From contig CANMEQ010000001.1 in assembly GCA_947497065.1 (NCBI GenBank), positions 613,076 to 677,075 on the forward strand: 64,000 nucleotides of DNA. The letters are read 5' to 3'. Below, in pieces: positions 1 to 9,797 of this stretch. A program made the position numbers and the translations under genes. The stretch is from an uncultured Paracoccaceae bacterium. Lineage in GTDB: Bacteria; Pseudomonadota; Alphaproteobacteria; Rhodobacterales; Rhodobacteraceae. How positions within the stretch are numbered: position 1 is the stretch's first letter; every line of letters starts with the position of its first letter. Under the pieces are notes generated by a model. The model ran no database searches. It had not been told where the DNA came from and worked only from the letters and a program-made list of their open reading frames with translations.

Positions 1-2
1 CC

Positions 3-1649
3 CGCCGTGTGGTCCATGACACCGATGAACAACAGCTCTACTTCGATCACGCCACCTTCCGCGTCTTGGGCCTGCCTATTTTCTACCTGCCCCGCATGCG
101 CCTGCCCGACCCCACCTTGGAGCGCGCAACAGGTTTACTGATCCCCGAACTGGAATCGACTGACACCTTGGGCACCGGCATCAAACTGCCCTACTTCATC
201 CGCTTGGGCGATGACCGTGACCTCACGCTCACCCCCTATCTGTCCACCTCCACCACAACCCTCGAAGCCGTCTACCGCCAGATGTACCTCAACGGCGAGA
301 TCGAAATCGAAGGCGCCGTCACCCGCGACGACCTCACAGACGGCACCCGCGCCTATCTCTTCGCCGAAGGCATCTTCGACCTTGGCCAAGACGTGGTGCT
401 GCGGTTTGACGCCGAATACACCTCGGATGACGACTACCTGCTCGCCTACGATTATTCCGACAAAGACCGCCTCGACAGCGAAATCTCCATCGAACGGATC
501 CGCGACCGCGATATGCTGGTCGCAGCCCTCACCTATTATACCTCCCTGCGGGACGGCGAAGTCTCCGCCACCTTGCCGCCCCTGCTGGGCGACATCCAAT
601 GGGAACGGCGCACAAACCCCGATTGGGGCGGCACCCTCACCTTCACGTCCGACATGCAAAGCCACTACCGCGAAAGCAGCGCCGACATCACGGGCCGCGA
701 CGTGGGCCGGCTTGGCTACGGCGTCAACTTCCGCCGCGACCACGTCACAAACTACGGCCTCGTGATCGACAGCGACGTGGGCTTCCAACTGGATTTCTAC
801 AACGTCAACGACGACAGCACTGTCTCCGACACCTTGCGCACAACAACCTTCACCCAAACCAGCCTGCGCTACCCCCTGATCCGGCGCAGCGCGCAAGCCA
901 CCCATGTCCTCGAACCGGTCGTGCAGTTGGCCTGGTCCAACACAACCGGCGGCACCGTCACAAACGAAGACAGCGTCGCGACTGAATTCGACCAAGGCAA
1001 CCTGCTGTCCCTGTCGCGCTTTTCGGGCGAAGACGCCCTCGAAGAGGGGCTGCGCGCCGCCGCAGGCCTCACCTGGACCCGCCTTGGCGCAAGCGGATGG
1101 GACAGCACGCTGACCGTAGGCCGCGTGTTCCGCGAAGACGCAGACGATAATTTCACCTTCACATCCGGCCTCTCCGGCACCGCCTCCGATTGGCTCGTGG
1201 TCGGCCAAATCTCAACCCCAGCGGGCCTGACCTTCGACAGCCGCTTTGTCGTGGGCAGCGATTTCGACATCACCAAAGCCGAAGCCCTGATGGGCTGGTC
1301 CGGCCCCAAACTCGACCTCACCGCAGGCTACATCTTCCTGCCCGAAGACGCCGATGAAGACCGGACAGAGAATGTCTCCGAATGGACCATCGACGCCGAC
1401 TATGACGCCAATGAAACATGGTCCTTCGGCGCCTTCGCCCGCTACGATGTCATCTCCAGCGGCCCCTCTCGCGCGGGCCTCGACATCGGCTGGGAAAACG
1501 AATGCGTCACCGTTGATTTTTCGGTGTCGCGCCGCTTCACAACTTCCACTACACTGACCGCAAGCACGGACTTCGGCCTGTCCGTTGGCTTGAACGGCTT
1601 TAGCGCCGGACAACCCGCCAACAGCGCCGCACACCGTTGCACCAAATAG
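3..1649 (+). CDS. lptD: LPS-assembly protein LptD, C-terminal part (cut by left edge)
   Basis: The frame is open through the left edge, so the true start and the periplasmic domain lie outside; 548 C-terminal residues remain. LptD is the outer-membrane beta-barrel that, with LptE, inserts lipopolysaccharide into the outer leaflet. The segment near residue 20 (FRVLGLPIFYLPRMRLPDP, then GLLIPEL) is the conserved junction between the periplasmic part and the barrel. The rest is a long series of short amphipathic strands rich in Tyr, Phe, Asp and Thr, as in a large barrel. The stop lies 14 bases before surA, whose product is the chaperone that folds LptD, which supports both calls. Confidence 0.9.
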   Translation, partial: RRVVHDTDEQQLYFDHATFRVLGLPIFYLPRMRLPDPTLERATGLLIPELESTDTLGTGIKLPYFIRLGDDRDLTLTPYLSTSTTTLEAVYRQMYLNGEIEIEGAVTRDDLTDGTRAYLFAEGIFDLGQDVVLRFDAEYTSDDDYLLAYDYSDKDRLDSEISIERIRDRDMLVAALTYYTSLRDGEVSATLPPLLGDIQWERRTNPDWGGTLTFTSDMQSHYRESSADITGRDVGRLGYGVNFRRDHVTNYGLVIDSDVGFQLDFYNVNDDSTVSDTLRTTTFTQTSLRYPLIRRSAQATHVLEPVVQLAWSNTTGGTVTNEDSVATEFDQGNLLSLSRFSGEDALEEGLRAAAGLTWTRLGASGWDSTLTVGRVFREDADDNFTFTSGLSGTASDWLVVGQISTPAGLTFDSRFVVGSDFDITKAEALMGWSGPKLDLTAGYIFLPEDADEDRTENVSEWTIDADYDANETWSFGAFARYDVISSGPSRAGLDIGWENECVTVDFSVSRRFTTSTTLTASTDFGLSVGLNGFSAGQPANSAAHRCTK

Positions 1650-1663
1650 ATCGAGTTGAGCAT

Positions 1664-2893
1664 ATGAAACAGCAGATGAAGACAAACTGGCGCACCGTAA
1701 CAGCCGCGCTCGCCACATGCGTGACCTTGATGGGCCCAACCACGGCCACCGCCCAGTTTGGCCCCGCGATCACCGTCAACGACAGCGTCGTCAGCCAGTT
1801 TGAAATCACCCAACGTCTCACGATGCTGGAAATGTTCCGCACCCCCGGCGCGAACGAGGCTCTGGCCCGTGAACAGCTCATCGAAGACCGCCTGAAACTG
1901 CAAGAATTGCGCAACGCAGGCCTGACAATCACCGAAGAAAGCCTGCGGTCCGCCATGGCCGACTTCGCCGCCCGCGCCAATATGGACCTTGACCAATTCA
2001 TCACCGTCCTGGGCCAACAAGGTGTCTCCGAAGAAACCCTGCGCGACTTTGTTCGCGTCAACATCAGCTGGCGCGACTACATCCGCAACGAATTTGGCAG
2101 CCGCGCCCAAGTGACCGAGGCCGAGATCGACCAGGCCTTGGGCCAGTCCGGCGGCGCCTCCGGCATCGAAGTTCTGCTGTCCGAAATCATCATCCCCGCG
2201 CCGCCCCCACGGGCCCAACAGGCGCTGGCCACCGCGCAGCGCATCAGCACGCTCACCTCCACCTCTGCCTTCGAATCCGAAGCCCGCCGCGTCTCTGCTT
2301 TGCCCTCGCGCACCCGTGGCGGCCGCCTCGATTGGCTGCCCATCACCAATTATCCCGCTGGCCTGCGCGGATTGTTGCTCGACCTCGCCCCGGGCGAAGT
2401 CACAGCCCCGATCCCGATCACCAACGGCGTGGCCCTGTTCCAAATGCGCGGCGTGCGCGAAGTGGCCCGTGCCGCAGCCGAACCCGCCGCCATCGAATAC
2501 GCCGCCTTCTATATCGCTGGCGGTCTGTCCGAGCGGGCCCTGCGCGAAGCTGCCCGCATCGATGCCAGTGTCGACACCTGCGACGACCTCTACGGCATCG
2601 CCCGCGACCTGCCCCGCGAACAGCTCGAGCGGGACATTCTGCCCCCCGCAGACATCCCCCAAGATGTCGCCATCGAATTGGCCAAACTGGATCCGGGCGA
2701 AACATCCTACACCCTGACACGGGCGAACGGCGAAACATTGGTGTTCTTGATGCTGTGTGGCCGCACGCCTGCTCTGGGTGACGGCCAAGATCGCGAAACC
2801 ATCCGCAACCAACTGCGTTCCCAACGGCTCAGCACCTACGCCGATGCGCTGCTGGCAGACCTGATGGCTGCCGCAACCATCACCTACAACTGA
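1664..2893 (+). CDS. surA: Periplasmic chaperone / peptidyl-prolyl isomerase SurA
   Basis: Predicted 409-residue periplasmic chaperone that escorts outer-membrane proteins to the BAM complex. The ATG at 1664 is preferred over the TTG at 1637, which overlaps lptD, because it begins a clear Sec signal peptide (basic MKQQMKTNWR, hydrophobic core, TATA-QF cleavage region). The N-terminal domain follows (VNDSVVSQFEITQRLTML, typical of SurA). One parvulin-like domain is recognisable around residues 165-260 (IEVLLSEIIIP ... RGGRLDWLP ... GEVTAPIPITNGVALFQM). It sits between lptD and pdxA, the usual order. Its TGA shares one base with the pdxA ATG, so translation is probably coupled. Confidence 0.92.
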   Translation: MKQQMKTNWRTVTAALATCVTLMGPTTATAQFGPAITVNDSVVSQFEITQRLTMLEMFRTPGANEALAREQLIEDRLKLQELRNAGLTITEESLRSAMADFAARANMDLDQFITVLGQQGVSEETLRDFVRVNISWRDYIRNEFGSRAQVTEAEIDQALGQSGGASGIEVLLSEIIIPAPPPRAQQALATAQRISTLTSTSAFESEARRVSALPSRTRGGRLDWLPITNYPAGLRGLLLDLAPGEVTAPIPITNGVALFQMRGVREVARAAAEPAAIEYAAFYIAGGLSERALREAARIDASVDTCDDLYGIARDLPREQLERDILPPADIPQDVAIELAKLDPGETSYTLTRANGETLVFLMLCGRTPALGDGQDRETIRNQLRSQRLSTYADALLADLMAAATITYN

Positions 2894-3852
2894 TGAAACC
2901 CATCGCAATCTCCTGCGGCGAACCGGCGGGCATCGGCGCCGATATTGCCGTCGCCGCATGGAATGCCATCGGGCAAGACATTCCAATGGTGTGGCTGGGC
3001 GACCCCAGCCACCTGCCCCCCCAGACAAAATGGCAGGCGGTCGAAACCGCAGCCGAAGCAGTGCACGCCACAGCCTTTCCCGTGCTCGCCCGCGACTTTG
3101 GCGCGCCACGCACCTTGGGCACCCCCAATCCCGCCCATGCCCAAGGCGTAATCGACGCCATCGCCGATGCCGTCTCACTGGTGCAATCAGGCGATTGCGC
3201 AGCCCTGTGCACCGCGCCCATCCACAAACAGGCCCTGATCGACGGCGCCGATTTCGCCTACCCCGGCCACACCGAATACCTCGCCGCCCTCGCAGACCGC
3301 GACAGCGTGGTAATGATGCTGGCCTGCGACATGCTGCGCGTGGTGCCCGCCACCATCCACATCCCCCTCTCGCAGGTGCCTCAGCAGCTCACCGCCGCCA
3401 CCCTGACGGACACGATCCTCATCACCCATGCCGCCATGATCCGCGACTTTGGCATCAAAGCCCCGCGCATCGCCGTCGCAGGCTTGAACCCCCACGCGGG
3501 CGAAGGCGGAAAAATGGGCATGGAGGAGATCGACATGATCACCCCCACCCTCAACGCCCTGCGCGCCGAAGGCTTCGACATTGCAGGCCCGCTCTCCGCC
3601 GATACCATGTTCCACCCCGCGGCCCGCGCCCGCTACGATGTGGCCATCTGCATGTACCACGACCAAGCCCTGATCCCGATCAAAACGCTGGATTTCTCCA
3701 GCGGCGTCAACGTCACCTTGGGCCTGCCCTTCGTGCGCACCTCTCCCGATCACGGCACCGCCTTCGACATCGCCGGCACCGACAAAGCCGACCCGACCTC
3801 CATGATCGCAGCCCTGAAAATGGCCGCCCAAATGGCCAACGCCAGATCCTAA
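2893..3852 (+). CDS. pdxA: 4-hydroxythreonine-4-phosphate dehydrogenase PdxA
   Basis: 319 residues, normal family length. PdxA oxidises 4-phosphohydroxy-L-threonine with NAD(P) in the DXP-dependent route to pyridoxal phosphate. The three metal-binding histidines are in recognisable contexts: PGHTEYLA, NPHAGEGGKMG and SPDHGTAFDIAGT. The start ISCGEPAGIGADIA is also characteristic. The ATG overlaps the surA stop by one base, and rsmA follows after nine bases, so the four genes lptD-surA-pdxA-rsmA look like one transcript. Confidence 0.96.
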   Translation: MKPIAISCGEPAGIGADIAVAAWNAIGQDIPMVWLGDPSHLPPQTKWQAVETAAEAVHATAFPVLARDFGAPRTLGTPNPAHAQGVIDAIADAVSLVQSGDCAALCTAPIHKQALIDGADFAYPGHTEYLAALADRDSVVMMLACDMLRVVPATIHIPLSQVPQQLTAATLTDTILITHAAMIRDFGIKAPRIAVAGLNPHAGEGGKMGMEEIDMITPTLNALRAEGFDIAGPLSADTMFHPAARARYDVAICMYHDQALIPIKTLDFSSGVNVTLGLPFVRTSPDHGTAFDIAGTDKADPTSMIAALKMAAQMANARS

Positions 3853-3861
3853 GGCCCGCAC

Positions 3862-4704
3862 ATGAGCATCGACACACTCCCCCCCCTCCGTCAGGTCATC
3901 GACACCCACGGGCTGGCCGCGAAAAAATCGCTCGGTCAGAACTTCCTGCTCGACCTGAACCTGACCGCCAAAATCGCGCGGCTGTCGGGCAAAAACGAAG
4001 GCCACGATGTCCTCGAAATCGGCCCCGGCCCCGGCGGCCTCACGCGGGGCCTGCTCTCCGAAGGCGCGCGCCGCGTCCTCGCCATTGAAAAAGACGAACG
4101 CTGCCTGCCGGCGCTGGCCGAAATCGCCGCCGCCTACCCTGACCGCCTGCAGGTCCTCTCCGGCGACGCCCTCGACATCAACCCCCTCGAACACCTCAAC
4201 CAGCCCATCCGCGTGGCCGCCAACCTGCCCTACAACGTCGGCACCGAACTGCTGGTGCGCTGGCTCACGCCCCCAGAATGGCCTCCGTTCTGGGACAGCC
4301 TCACTCTGATGTTCCAACGCGAAGTGGCCCAACGCATCACCGCCGAACCCGGCTCCAAAGCCTACGGCCGCCTTGCGATCCTCAGCCAATGGCGCACCGA
4401 CGCCCAGATCGTGCTGAACCTCCCCCCCGAGGCCTTCTCCCCGCCGCCCAAGGTCTCCAGCGCCGTCGTGCACCTCACAGCCCTGCCCGAACCGCGCTTT
4501 CCGGCAGATGCCAAAACCTTGCAGCACGTCACCGCGACTGCCTTCAACCAACGGCGCAAAATGCTGCGGTCCTCGCTCAAAGGTCTCTCCGCCCAGATCG
4601 AAGACCACCTAATCGCAGCCGACATCAAGCCAACCCAACGCGCCGAAGAGATCGACCTCGAACGTTTCTGCGCCCTGGCCCGCTCCCTCAAAAACAACAG
4701 CTGA
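3862..4704 (+). CDS. rsmA: 16S rRNA dimethyladenosine transferase RsmA (KsgA)
   Basis: 280 residues. It dimethylates two adjacent adenosines near the 3' end of 16S rRNA during small-subunit maturation. Visible motifs are [11 protein letters not shown] at the N-terminus, the SAM-binding loop [15 protein letters not shown], and the catalytic [11 protein letters not shown]. The C-terminal helical domain has [13 protein letters not shown]. It is the last gene of the lptD operon; a strong hairpin with a T-run begins eight bases after its stop. Confidence 0.96.
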   Translation: MSIDTLPPLRQVIDTHGLAAKKSLGQNFLLDLNLTAKIARLSGKNEGHDVLEIGPGPGGLTRGLLSEGARRVLAIEKDERCLPALAEIAAAYPDRLQVLSGDALDINPLEHLNQPIRVAANLPYNVGTELLVRWLTPPEWPPFWDSLTLMFQREVAQRITAEPGSKAYGRLAILSQWRTDAQIVLNLPPEAFSPPPKVSSAVVHLTALPEPRFPADAKTLQHVTATAFNQRRKMLRSSLKGLSAQIEDHLIAADIKPTQRAEEIDLERFCALARSLKNNS

Positions 4705-4711
4705 GCAAACG

Positions 4712-4744
4712 AAAAAGGCCCCCGAATAATCGGAGGCCTTTTCT
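4712..4744. terminator. Rho-independent terminator, probably bidirectional
   Basis: AAAAGGCC pairs with GGCCTTTT around an inner CCGA-ATAA-TCGG stem-loop, with one C/A mismatch between the two stems. It has A-runs on one side and T-runs on the other. It lies between the convergent rsmA (ends 4704) and the DUF4167 gene (ends 4768), so it can serve both. Confidence 0.85.
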
Positions 4745-4767
4745 TCAAAATCACTTGGCGGTTTAAA

Positions 4768-5322
4768 TCACTCTGCCGCTTCTGGCGCAGCTCCACCCTC
4801 GGAAGACCCGCTCTCAGCCGCCGGCTGATCCGGCCGCGTCTTGGGCTTGCGCGTGCGGCGCTTTTTCGGCGCTGGCTTTTCTTCCGGCGTCTCCACCAAA
4901 CCACTGTCTTGCTCGCCTGCGTCCTGTTGTGGGGCATCCTCGCCCGCATCAACAGGCGCTGGCGCTGCAGCAGCCTCTTCTTGCGCTTTCAACCGTTCGG
5001 CGCGCTCACGATCCCGTTCCGCCTGCCGCTCACGGTTCTGCTTCTCTTGCTCTTCGCGTTTCGCGTCGATCTCTTTTTGTGCTTCCGCCAACATCCGCGT
5101 GTAATGCTCCGCGTGCTGGGCAAAGTTTTCCGCATTCACACGGTCACCAGACAGAACAGCATCACGGTGCAGCTGATTGTATTTTTCAATAATCTGCTGC
5201 GGCGTCCCGCGCACCTTACCCTCGGGGCCGGAACTGTCAAAAACGCGATTGACGATATTGCCGCCAGACGGGCGATTGTTGTTGCGGTTCTTATTCCGCG
5301 AACGGGACCTAGATGACTTCAT
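4768..5322 (-). CDS. DUF4167 domain-containing protein
   Basis: 184 residues from the ATG at 5322, with GGA about ten bases upstream; an in-frame extension to 5382 is possible but looks non-coding. The N-terminus is a basic Arg/Lys/Asn-rich stretch (SSRSRSRNKNRNNNR). Next comes the conserved DUF4167 block (VFDSSGPEGKVRGTPQQI, YNQLHRDAVLSGDRVNAENF, QHAEHYTRML), then a charged coiled-coil-like Glu/Arg segment and an acidic tail with KKRRTRKPK. The family is widespread in alphaproteobacteria beside prfA/prmC, as here. The basic start suggests nucleic-acid or ribosome contact, but no function is established from the sequence. Confidence 0.85.
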   Translation of the reverse strand: MKSSRSRSRNKNRNNNRPSGGNIVNRVFDSSGPEGKVRGTPQQIIEKYNQLHRDAVLSGDRVNAENFAQHAEHYTRMLAEAQKEIDAKREEQEKQNRERQAERDRERAERLKAQEEAAAAPAPVDAGEDAPQQDAGEQDSGLVETPEEKPAPKKRRTRKPKTRPDQPAAESGSSEGGAAPEAAE

Positions 5323-5508
5323 AAAGTGATTTCCAGTTAACTCTTTGGTCGCGGCCCTGTCCCACCTCATGTGAGAGCTCAATAAATTGCCTGCGATGTT
5401 CTGGCGTCGTCGGTTGGGGCGAACCGCCCGTCATCCGACTAACGTAAATATGCCGTCCATTTCGTTAATCGCAAGCAAAAACTGCACTTACCCCCAGATT
5501 TCGCAGGG

Positions 5509-6339
5509 TTAAGGCGCCTTTTGGCCCAAAACCACACGGTCCCGCCCATCCAAATCCGTGCGAATCTCAACATTCAACAGACCGGCGGCCTGCATCATCC
5601 CACTCACCGCAGCCCCTTGTGTCGGGCCGATCTCAACCATCAGCCATCCACCGGCGCGCAAATAAGAATCAGCCCCCGCACAAATCGTCCGGTAACAGCT
5701 CAACCCATCCGCCTCATCCGTCAGCGCCATGCGCGGCTCGAACGACAGTTCGGTGGCCAAACCTGGCATCTCATCGCGCGCAATGTACGGCGGATTCGAC
5801 ACAATCAGGTCAAACGATCCCTCAATCGCCGCATACCAATCGGACGCCACGAAACTGCACCGCTCTGACACAGCCGCCGCTTCCGCATTCTGCCGCGCAA
5901 CCGCCAAAGCCGCGTCCGACATATCCGCGCCTAGGCCAACAGCCTCCGCCCGCTCCGCCAGGATCGACACCAAAATACACCCCGAACCGGTGCCCAAATC
6001 CAACACCCGTGTCACCGGCACCGCCAATGCGGCGGCCACCAATTCCTCTGTCTCAGGGCGTGGGTCTAAAACGTCGGGGGTCACCTTGAATGTCCGGCCA
6101 AAAAACGCGCGTTTGCCCAACAGGTGCGACACAGGCACGCCGCGCGCACGCTCGTTAATCTGCACGGCAAATCTCTCAGCAGCCCGGTCTGAAATCTCGT
6201 CGCGCTCATGCAACGTCAGACGGCCGACCTCGATCCCGAGACAGCCCGCCATCAACCAACGGGCATCACGGGCCGCCCCGTCAATTTCAGCATCAACCAA
6301 CTGCGCCACGCCTTGGCGCAGCGCAAATTGCACGATCAC
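5509..6339 (-). CDS. prmC: Release-factor glutamine N5-methyltransferase PrmC
   Basis: 276 residues. It methylates the glutamine of the GGQ motif in release factors. The SAM-binding motif [16 protein letters not shown] and the catalytic [11 protein letters not shown] are both present, preceded by an N-terminal helical substrate domain. It starts with GTG at 6339 and overlaps the last four bases of prfA, its substrate gene, so the two are translationally coupled. Confidence 0.95.
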   Translation of the reverse strand: MIVQFALRQGVAQLVDAEIDGAARDARWLMAGCLGIEVGRLTLHERDEISDRAAERFAVQINERARGVPVSHLLGKRAFFGRTFKVTPDVLDPRPETEELVAAALAVPVTRVLDLGTGSGCILVSILAERAEAVGLGADMSDAALAVARQNAEAAAVSERCSFVASDWYAAIEGSFDLIVSNPPYIARDEMPGLATELSFEPRMALTDEADGLSCYRTICAGADSYLRAGGWLMVEIGPTQGAAVSGMMQAAGLLNVEIRTDLDGRDRVVLGQKAP

Positions 6340-7391
6340 TCACCCATCTCCGCCAAAGCAGTGGCCTGCGCATCTTGGATCAAGGCATCCATCACCTCGT
6401 CCAAATCGCCCTGAATAATCTGTTCCAGCTTATACAGCGTCAAATTGATCCGGTGATCGGTCATCCGCCCCTGCGGATAATTATACGTCCTGATCCGTTC
6501 AGACCGGTCCCCCGACCCAACTTGAGACGCCCGATCCGCAGACCGTTCATCATGCAACTTCTGCCGTTCCGCATCATAAAGACGCGTCTTCAACACCTGC
6601 ATCGCGATCTCGCGGTTGCGGTGCTGTGATTTCTCCGAACTCGTAACCACAATCCCAGACGGCAAATGGGTGATCCGCACAGCCGAATCCGTGGTGTTCA
6701 CGTGCTGCCCCCCCGATCCGGACGCCCGCATCGTATCAATCCGAATGTCGCCGGGGTTGATCTGAATATCCACATCTTCCGCCTCAGGCAGCACCGCAAC
6801 AGTCGCCGCAGACGTGTGGATCCGCCCCCCGCTTTCAGTTTCCGGCACCCGTTGAACACGGTGCACACCGCTTTCATACTTCATCCGCGCAAACACGTTT
6901 TCACCTGTTATCCGCGCGGTGGCCTCTTTGATGCCCCCCAACTCGGATTGGCTTTCTTCAATAATTTCGAACTTCCAGCCCCGTGTTTCGGCATAGCGAT
7001 TGTACATTCGCAACAAATCACCGGCAAAAAGCGCTGCCTCATCTCCACCCGTCCCGGGCCGAATTTCAACCAAGGCAGGCTTTCCATCTGCACTGTCACG
7101 GGGGATCAGCGCCAGCTTCACGGCCTGTTCGGCCTCCGGCAAACGCTCGCGCAGCTCGGGCAGCTCCATCTCCGCCAGCTCCCGCATCTCCGGGTCGTCC
7201 AGCATCGCCTCAGCGCCTTCAATCTCGGCCACCAGCTCTTGATAGGTCCGCACAACCTCCACCACAGGGCGCAGCTCTGCATACTCGCGGCTTACGGCGA
7301 CAAATTCATCTCCGCCCAATCCCTCGCCCATGCGGGCTTCTAGGAATTCGAAACGTTCGGTGATCTGGATCATACGGTCTTGAGGTATCAT
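6336..7391 (-). CDS. prfA: Peptide chain release factor 1
   Basis: 351 residues, standard length. RF1 recognises UAA and UAG and triggers peptide release. The catalytic [15 protein letters not shown] is intact. The stop-recognition region reads [23 protein letters not shown], where the tripeptide is P-E-T instead of the better-known P-A/V-T; the rest of the context matches RF1 rather than RF2. The gene overlaps prmC downstream and the DUF1499 gene upstream by four bases each. Confidence 0.96.
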   Translation of the reverse strand: MIPQDRMIQITERFEFLEARMGEGLGGDEFVAVSREYAELRPVVEVVRTYQELVAEIEGAEAMLDDPEMRELAEMELPELRERLPEAEQAVKLALIPRDSADGKPALVEIRPGTGGDEAALFAGDLLRMYNRYAETRGWKFEIIEESQSELGGIKEATARITGENVFARMKYESGVHRVQRVPETESGGRIHTSAATVAVLPEAEDVDIQINPGDIRIDTMRASGSGGQHVNTTDSAVRITHLPSGIVVTSSEKSQHRNREIAMQVLKTRLYDAERQKLHDERSADRASQVGSGDRSERIRTYNYPQGRMTDHRINLTLYKLEQIIQGDLDEVMDALIQDAQATALAEMGE

Positions 7392-7855
7392 GAAGTCGGT
7401 GTATCCGTTCCAGTGCCCGCGTCAAGCTGCGCCAACCATCCTTCGATCCGCGCGCGGTTCACGCCCAAATCCGATCGACCAAACCGCAACCGGCCAAACA
7501 CCTGCAACGCAGGCTGTCCGGTGGCTGCATCAGTCACCAAAGACACCGTCGTGTAATCGGGAAACCCACACACACGTGACCGCGTCACATAGGTCATCTT
7601 GCCGCTCTCTAGCGTGCCCACCAGCCCCATCGTGCGCGGCGTCGCACGGATGATCCGGTCCAAAGCCGCCATCTCGGCCCGACCATCCCCGCGCACAGCC
7701 CGCTGCTCCACATAGCCGCTTTCAGCCGGAAACTGGCCCAGCCCCATCGCCGGCAACTTCGTCTCATGCCAATCAGCGGCGCGGCTGGGCGCCACACGAA
7801 TGTAGATCAGCAACGCAACAACCGCCGCGACAAACCCGAACAAAATGAATTTCAA
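7388..7855 (-). CDS. DUF1499 domain-containing membrane-anchored protein
   Basis: 155 residues with an N-terminal hydrophobic segment ([18 protein letters not shown]), probably an uncleaved anchor or signal. The DUF1499 region follows ([42 protein letters not shown], in two halves). Family function is unknown. Its stop overlaps the prfA start by four bases, so it is probably co-transcribed with prfA-prmC. Confidence 0.8.
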   Translation of the reverse strand: MKFILFGFVAAVVALLIYIRVAPSRAADWHETKLPAMGLGQFPAESGYVEQRAVRGDGRAEMAALDRIIRATPRTMGLVGTLESGKMTYVTRSRVCGFPDYTTVSLVTDAATGQPALQVFGRLRFGRSDLGVNRARIEGWLAQLDAGTGTDTPTS

Positions 7856-7885
7856 AACGATAGCCCTTCAAAGACGATGTGAGCC

Positions 7886-8833
7886 CTAGCGATACTTTAC
7901 ACCCGGCAGGATACTCAACATCTCAAACATGATATTTGCCCCCACGAGGGCCGTGTTTCCACTCGGGTCATAGGGCGGCGAAACTTCAACTAAGTCCCCC
8001 CCAACAATATTCAATCCCCGCAACCCGCGGATCAATTGCATCGCCTGCGGCGTGGTCAGCCCCCCGATCTCCGGCGTGCCCGTTCCGGGCGCAAAACTCG
8101 GGTCCAGACTGTCGATATCATAGGTAAAGTAGCACGGGTGATCCCCAATGCTCTCAACGATCTCTTTTCCTAAATTATCCAATGGCTTATGCCACAAACT
8201 TGATGCAAGTCGTTGATTGAACCCCCATCCCGCAGCTTCCGTGAAATCCTCTGCCGTATATCCAGTCCCTCGAAGCCCAATTTGCCATACTTTTGAAGGC
8301 ACTAGCAGCCCCTCTTCATACGCACGCCGAAACACAGTGCCATGGGTTTCCCGCTCCCCAAACATTTCGTCATTCACATCCGCATGGGCATCCACATGCA
8401 CCAGCGCCAAAGGCCCGTGTTTCTTTGCCATGGCCCGCAAAATCGGCAAGGTCATCGAATGATCGCCCCCCAATCCCATAGGGATCACAGGATGCTCTAA
8501 CAGCGCCTCATAGGACCGTTGAATGATCGCCAAACTGTCAGCTAGTGAAAACGTATTGATCGAAATGTCGCCCAAATCCGCACATTGCAAACTGTCAAAC
8601 GGGGCCGCCCCTGTTTGAATATTATAGGGCCGGATCATCGCACTTTCCTGGCGCACTTGTTTCGGTCCAAACCGCGTACCAGACCGCCAGCTGGTGCCAA
8701 TATCCATGGGGATGCCCACAAACCCCACATCCAGCCCCTCAGCCGTTTCCGCAACAGGCAAGCGCATAAACGTCTGCAGCCCCGCAAACCGCGCAAGATC
8801 ATTTCCCGATACCGGTTGATTAAATTCGCTCAT
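7886..8833 (-). CDS. speB: Agmatinase-family ureohydrolase, copy 1
   Basis: 315 residues from the ATG at 8833; a long in-frame upstream extension runs antisense-like through the neighbour and is not credible. Ureohydrolases cleave guanidino compounds to urea plus an amine with a binuclear Mn centre. All metal ligands are in place: GGDHSMTLP, HVDAHADVND and YDIDSLDPSFAPGTGTPE. Agmatine is the default substrate, but guanidinobutyrate, guanidinopropionate or other guanidines are possible and cannot be separated by eye. It follows copy 2 after a single base, and both are in an operon with an M20 amidohydrolase. Confidence 0.88.
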   Translation of the reverse strand: MSEFNQPVSGNDLARFAGLQTFMRLPVAETAEGLDVGFVGIPMDIGTSWRSGTRFGPKQVRQESAMIRPYNIQTGAAPFDSLQCADLGDISINTFSLADSLAIIQRSYEALLEHPVIPMGLGGDHSMTLPILRAMAKKHGPLALVHVDAHADVNDEMFGERETHGTVFRRAYEEGLLVPSKVWQIGLRGTGYTAEDFTEAAGWGFNQRLASSLWHKPLDNLGKEIVESIGDHPCYFTYDIDSLDPSFAPGTGTPEIGGLTTPQAMQLIRGLRGLNIVGGDLVEVSPPYDPSGNTALVGANIMFEMLSILPGVKYR

Positions 8834-8834
8834 C

Positions 8835-9797
8835 TCAAACCCTCTTGTTCCACAGCGCAAGACAACACAGCTCAAACGCAACATGCGCCCCTGCAATCGC
8901 CGTCGCCCCCGTCGTGTCATAGGGCGGCGACACCTCAACAATATCGCCCCCCACCATATTGATCCCCGCCAAATCGCGCAGCACCGCCGCCGCCTGCCAA
9001 CTGGCCAAACCACCCCAAACAGGCGTGCCCGTGCCCGGTGCAAACGCAGGATCCAACGCATCGATATCAAAGGTTACATAGGTGGCCCCATCGCCCACAA
9101 TGTCGCGCGCCGTCTGCGCCACCCAACCGGCCCCCTTTTCGTGGCATTCGCGGGCATCCAGATACCGAATGCCCAAATAATCGTCGCATTCCGTCCGTAT
9201 CCCAATCTGCACAGACCGCGCAGGATCGACCAAGCCCAGCTTCACAGCCTTGTACATGAACGTTCCATGATCCACGCGGTCCAAGTCATCATCGGCCCAT
9301 AGGTCGGAATGGGCATCAAACTGAATCACCCCAAGCGGCCCGTATTTCGCCGCATAGGCTTTCAAGATAGGCAGGGTTATAAAATGATCCCCTCCCAAGG
9401 TCACCGTGCCGACATCCGCCGCCAAAATCCCCGCGATATGCGCCTCGATCGCCGCAGGCGTGCCCGCGACATTGGCATAATCAAACGCCAAATCCCCGTA
9501 ATCGGCGATGGCAAACTCCCCCAGCGGATCAAATCCCCAGCCATAGGGCGGATCATAGGGCTGCAACGTGCTGGCCTCGCGGATCGCACGAGGCCCAAAC
9601 CGCGTGCCGGGCCGGTTCGTCACCGCCTGATCAAACGGCACCCCCGTGATCGCCAAATCCACACCGCGCAAATCCTTGGTGTATTTGCGCCGCAAAAATG
9701 ACGTGGCCCCGCCAAATGTATTCTCAAACGCGCAGCCCTTCAGGTCATCGCGCGTAAACGCCAAATCTATCTGCCCCTTGGCATCTTCCAAAGCCAT
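8835..9797 (-). CDS. Agmatinase-family ureohydrolase, copy 2
   Basis: 320 residues, a diverged paralogue of the next gene downstream. The ligand motifs are GGDHFITLP, QFDAHSDLWAD and FDIDALDPAFAPGTGTPV, so catalysis should be intact. Its substrate pocket and N-terminus (FGGATSFLRRKYTKDL) differ from copy 1, which suggests a different guanidino substrate. The ATG at 9797 abuts the stop of the M20 gene (TAA ending at 9798 on the minus strand). I infer a guanidino-compound catabolic operon. Confidence 0.86.
   Translation of the reverse strand: MALEDAKGQIDLAFTRDDLKGCAFENTFGGATSFLRRKYTKDLRGVDLAITGVPFDQAVTNRPGTRFGPRAIREASTLQPYDPPYGWGFDPLGEFAIADYGDLAFDYANVAGTPAAIEAHIAGILAADVGTVTLGGDHFITLPILKAYAAKYGPLGVIQFDAHSDLWADDDLDRVDHGTFMYKAVKLGLVDPARSVQIGIRTECDDYLGIRYLDARECHEKGAGWVAQTARDIVGDGATYVTFDIDALDPAFAPGTGTPVWGGLASWQAAAVLRDLAGINMVGGDIVEVSPPYDTTGATAIAGAHVAFELCCLALWNKRV

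Noticed and set aside
135..1208. Long minus-strand frame opposite lptD
   Set aside because: Gly/Ala/Val-rich shadow of a GC-rich coding strand, with no motif or ribosome site.
1442..3178. 578-codon minus-strand frame opposite surA/pdxA
   Set aside because: It overlaps two clearly identified genes and has shadow composition.
8834..9070. N-terminal extension of the first ureohydrolase (394-residue version)
   Set aside because: The extra residues are Arg/Trp/Cys-rich and overlap the second ureohydrolase in another frame; the family start MSEF is preceded by the adjacent stop.
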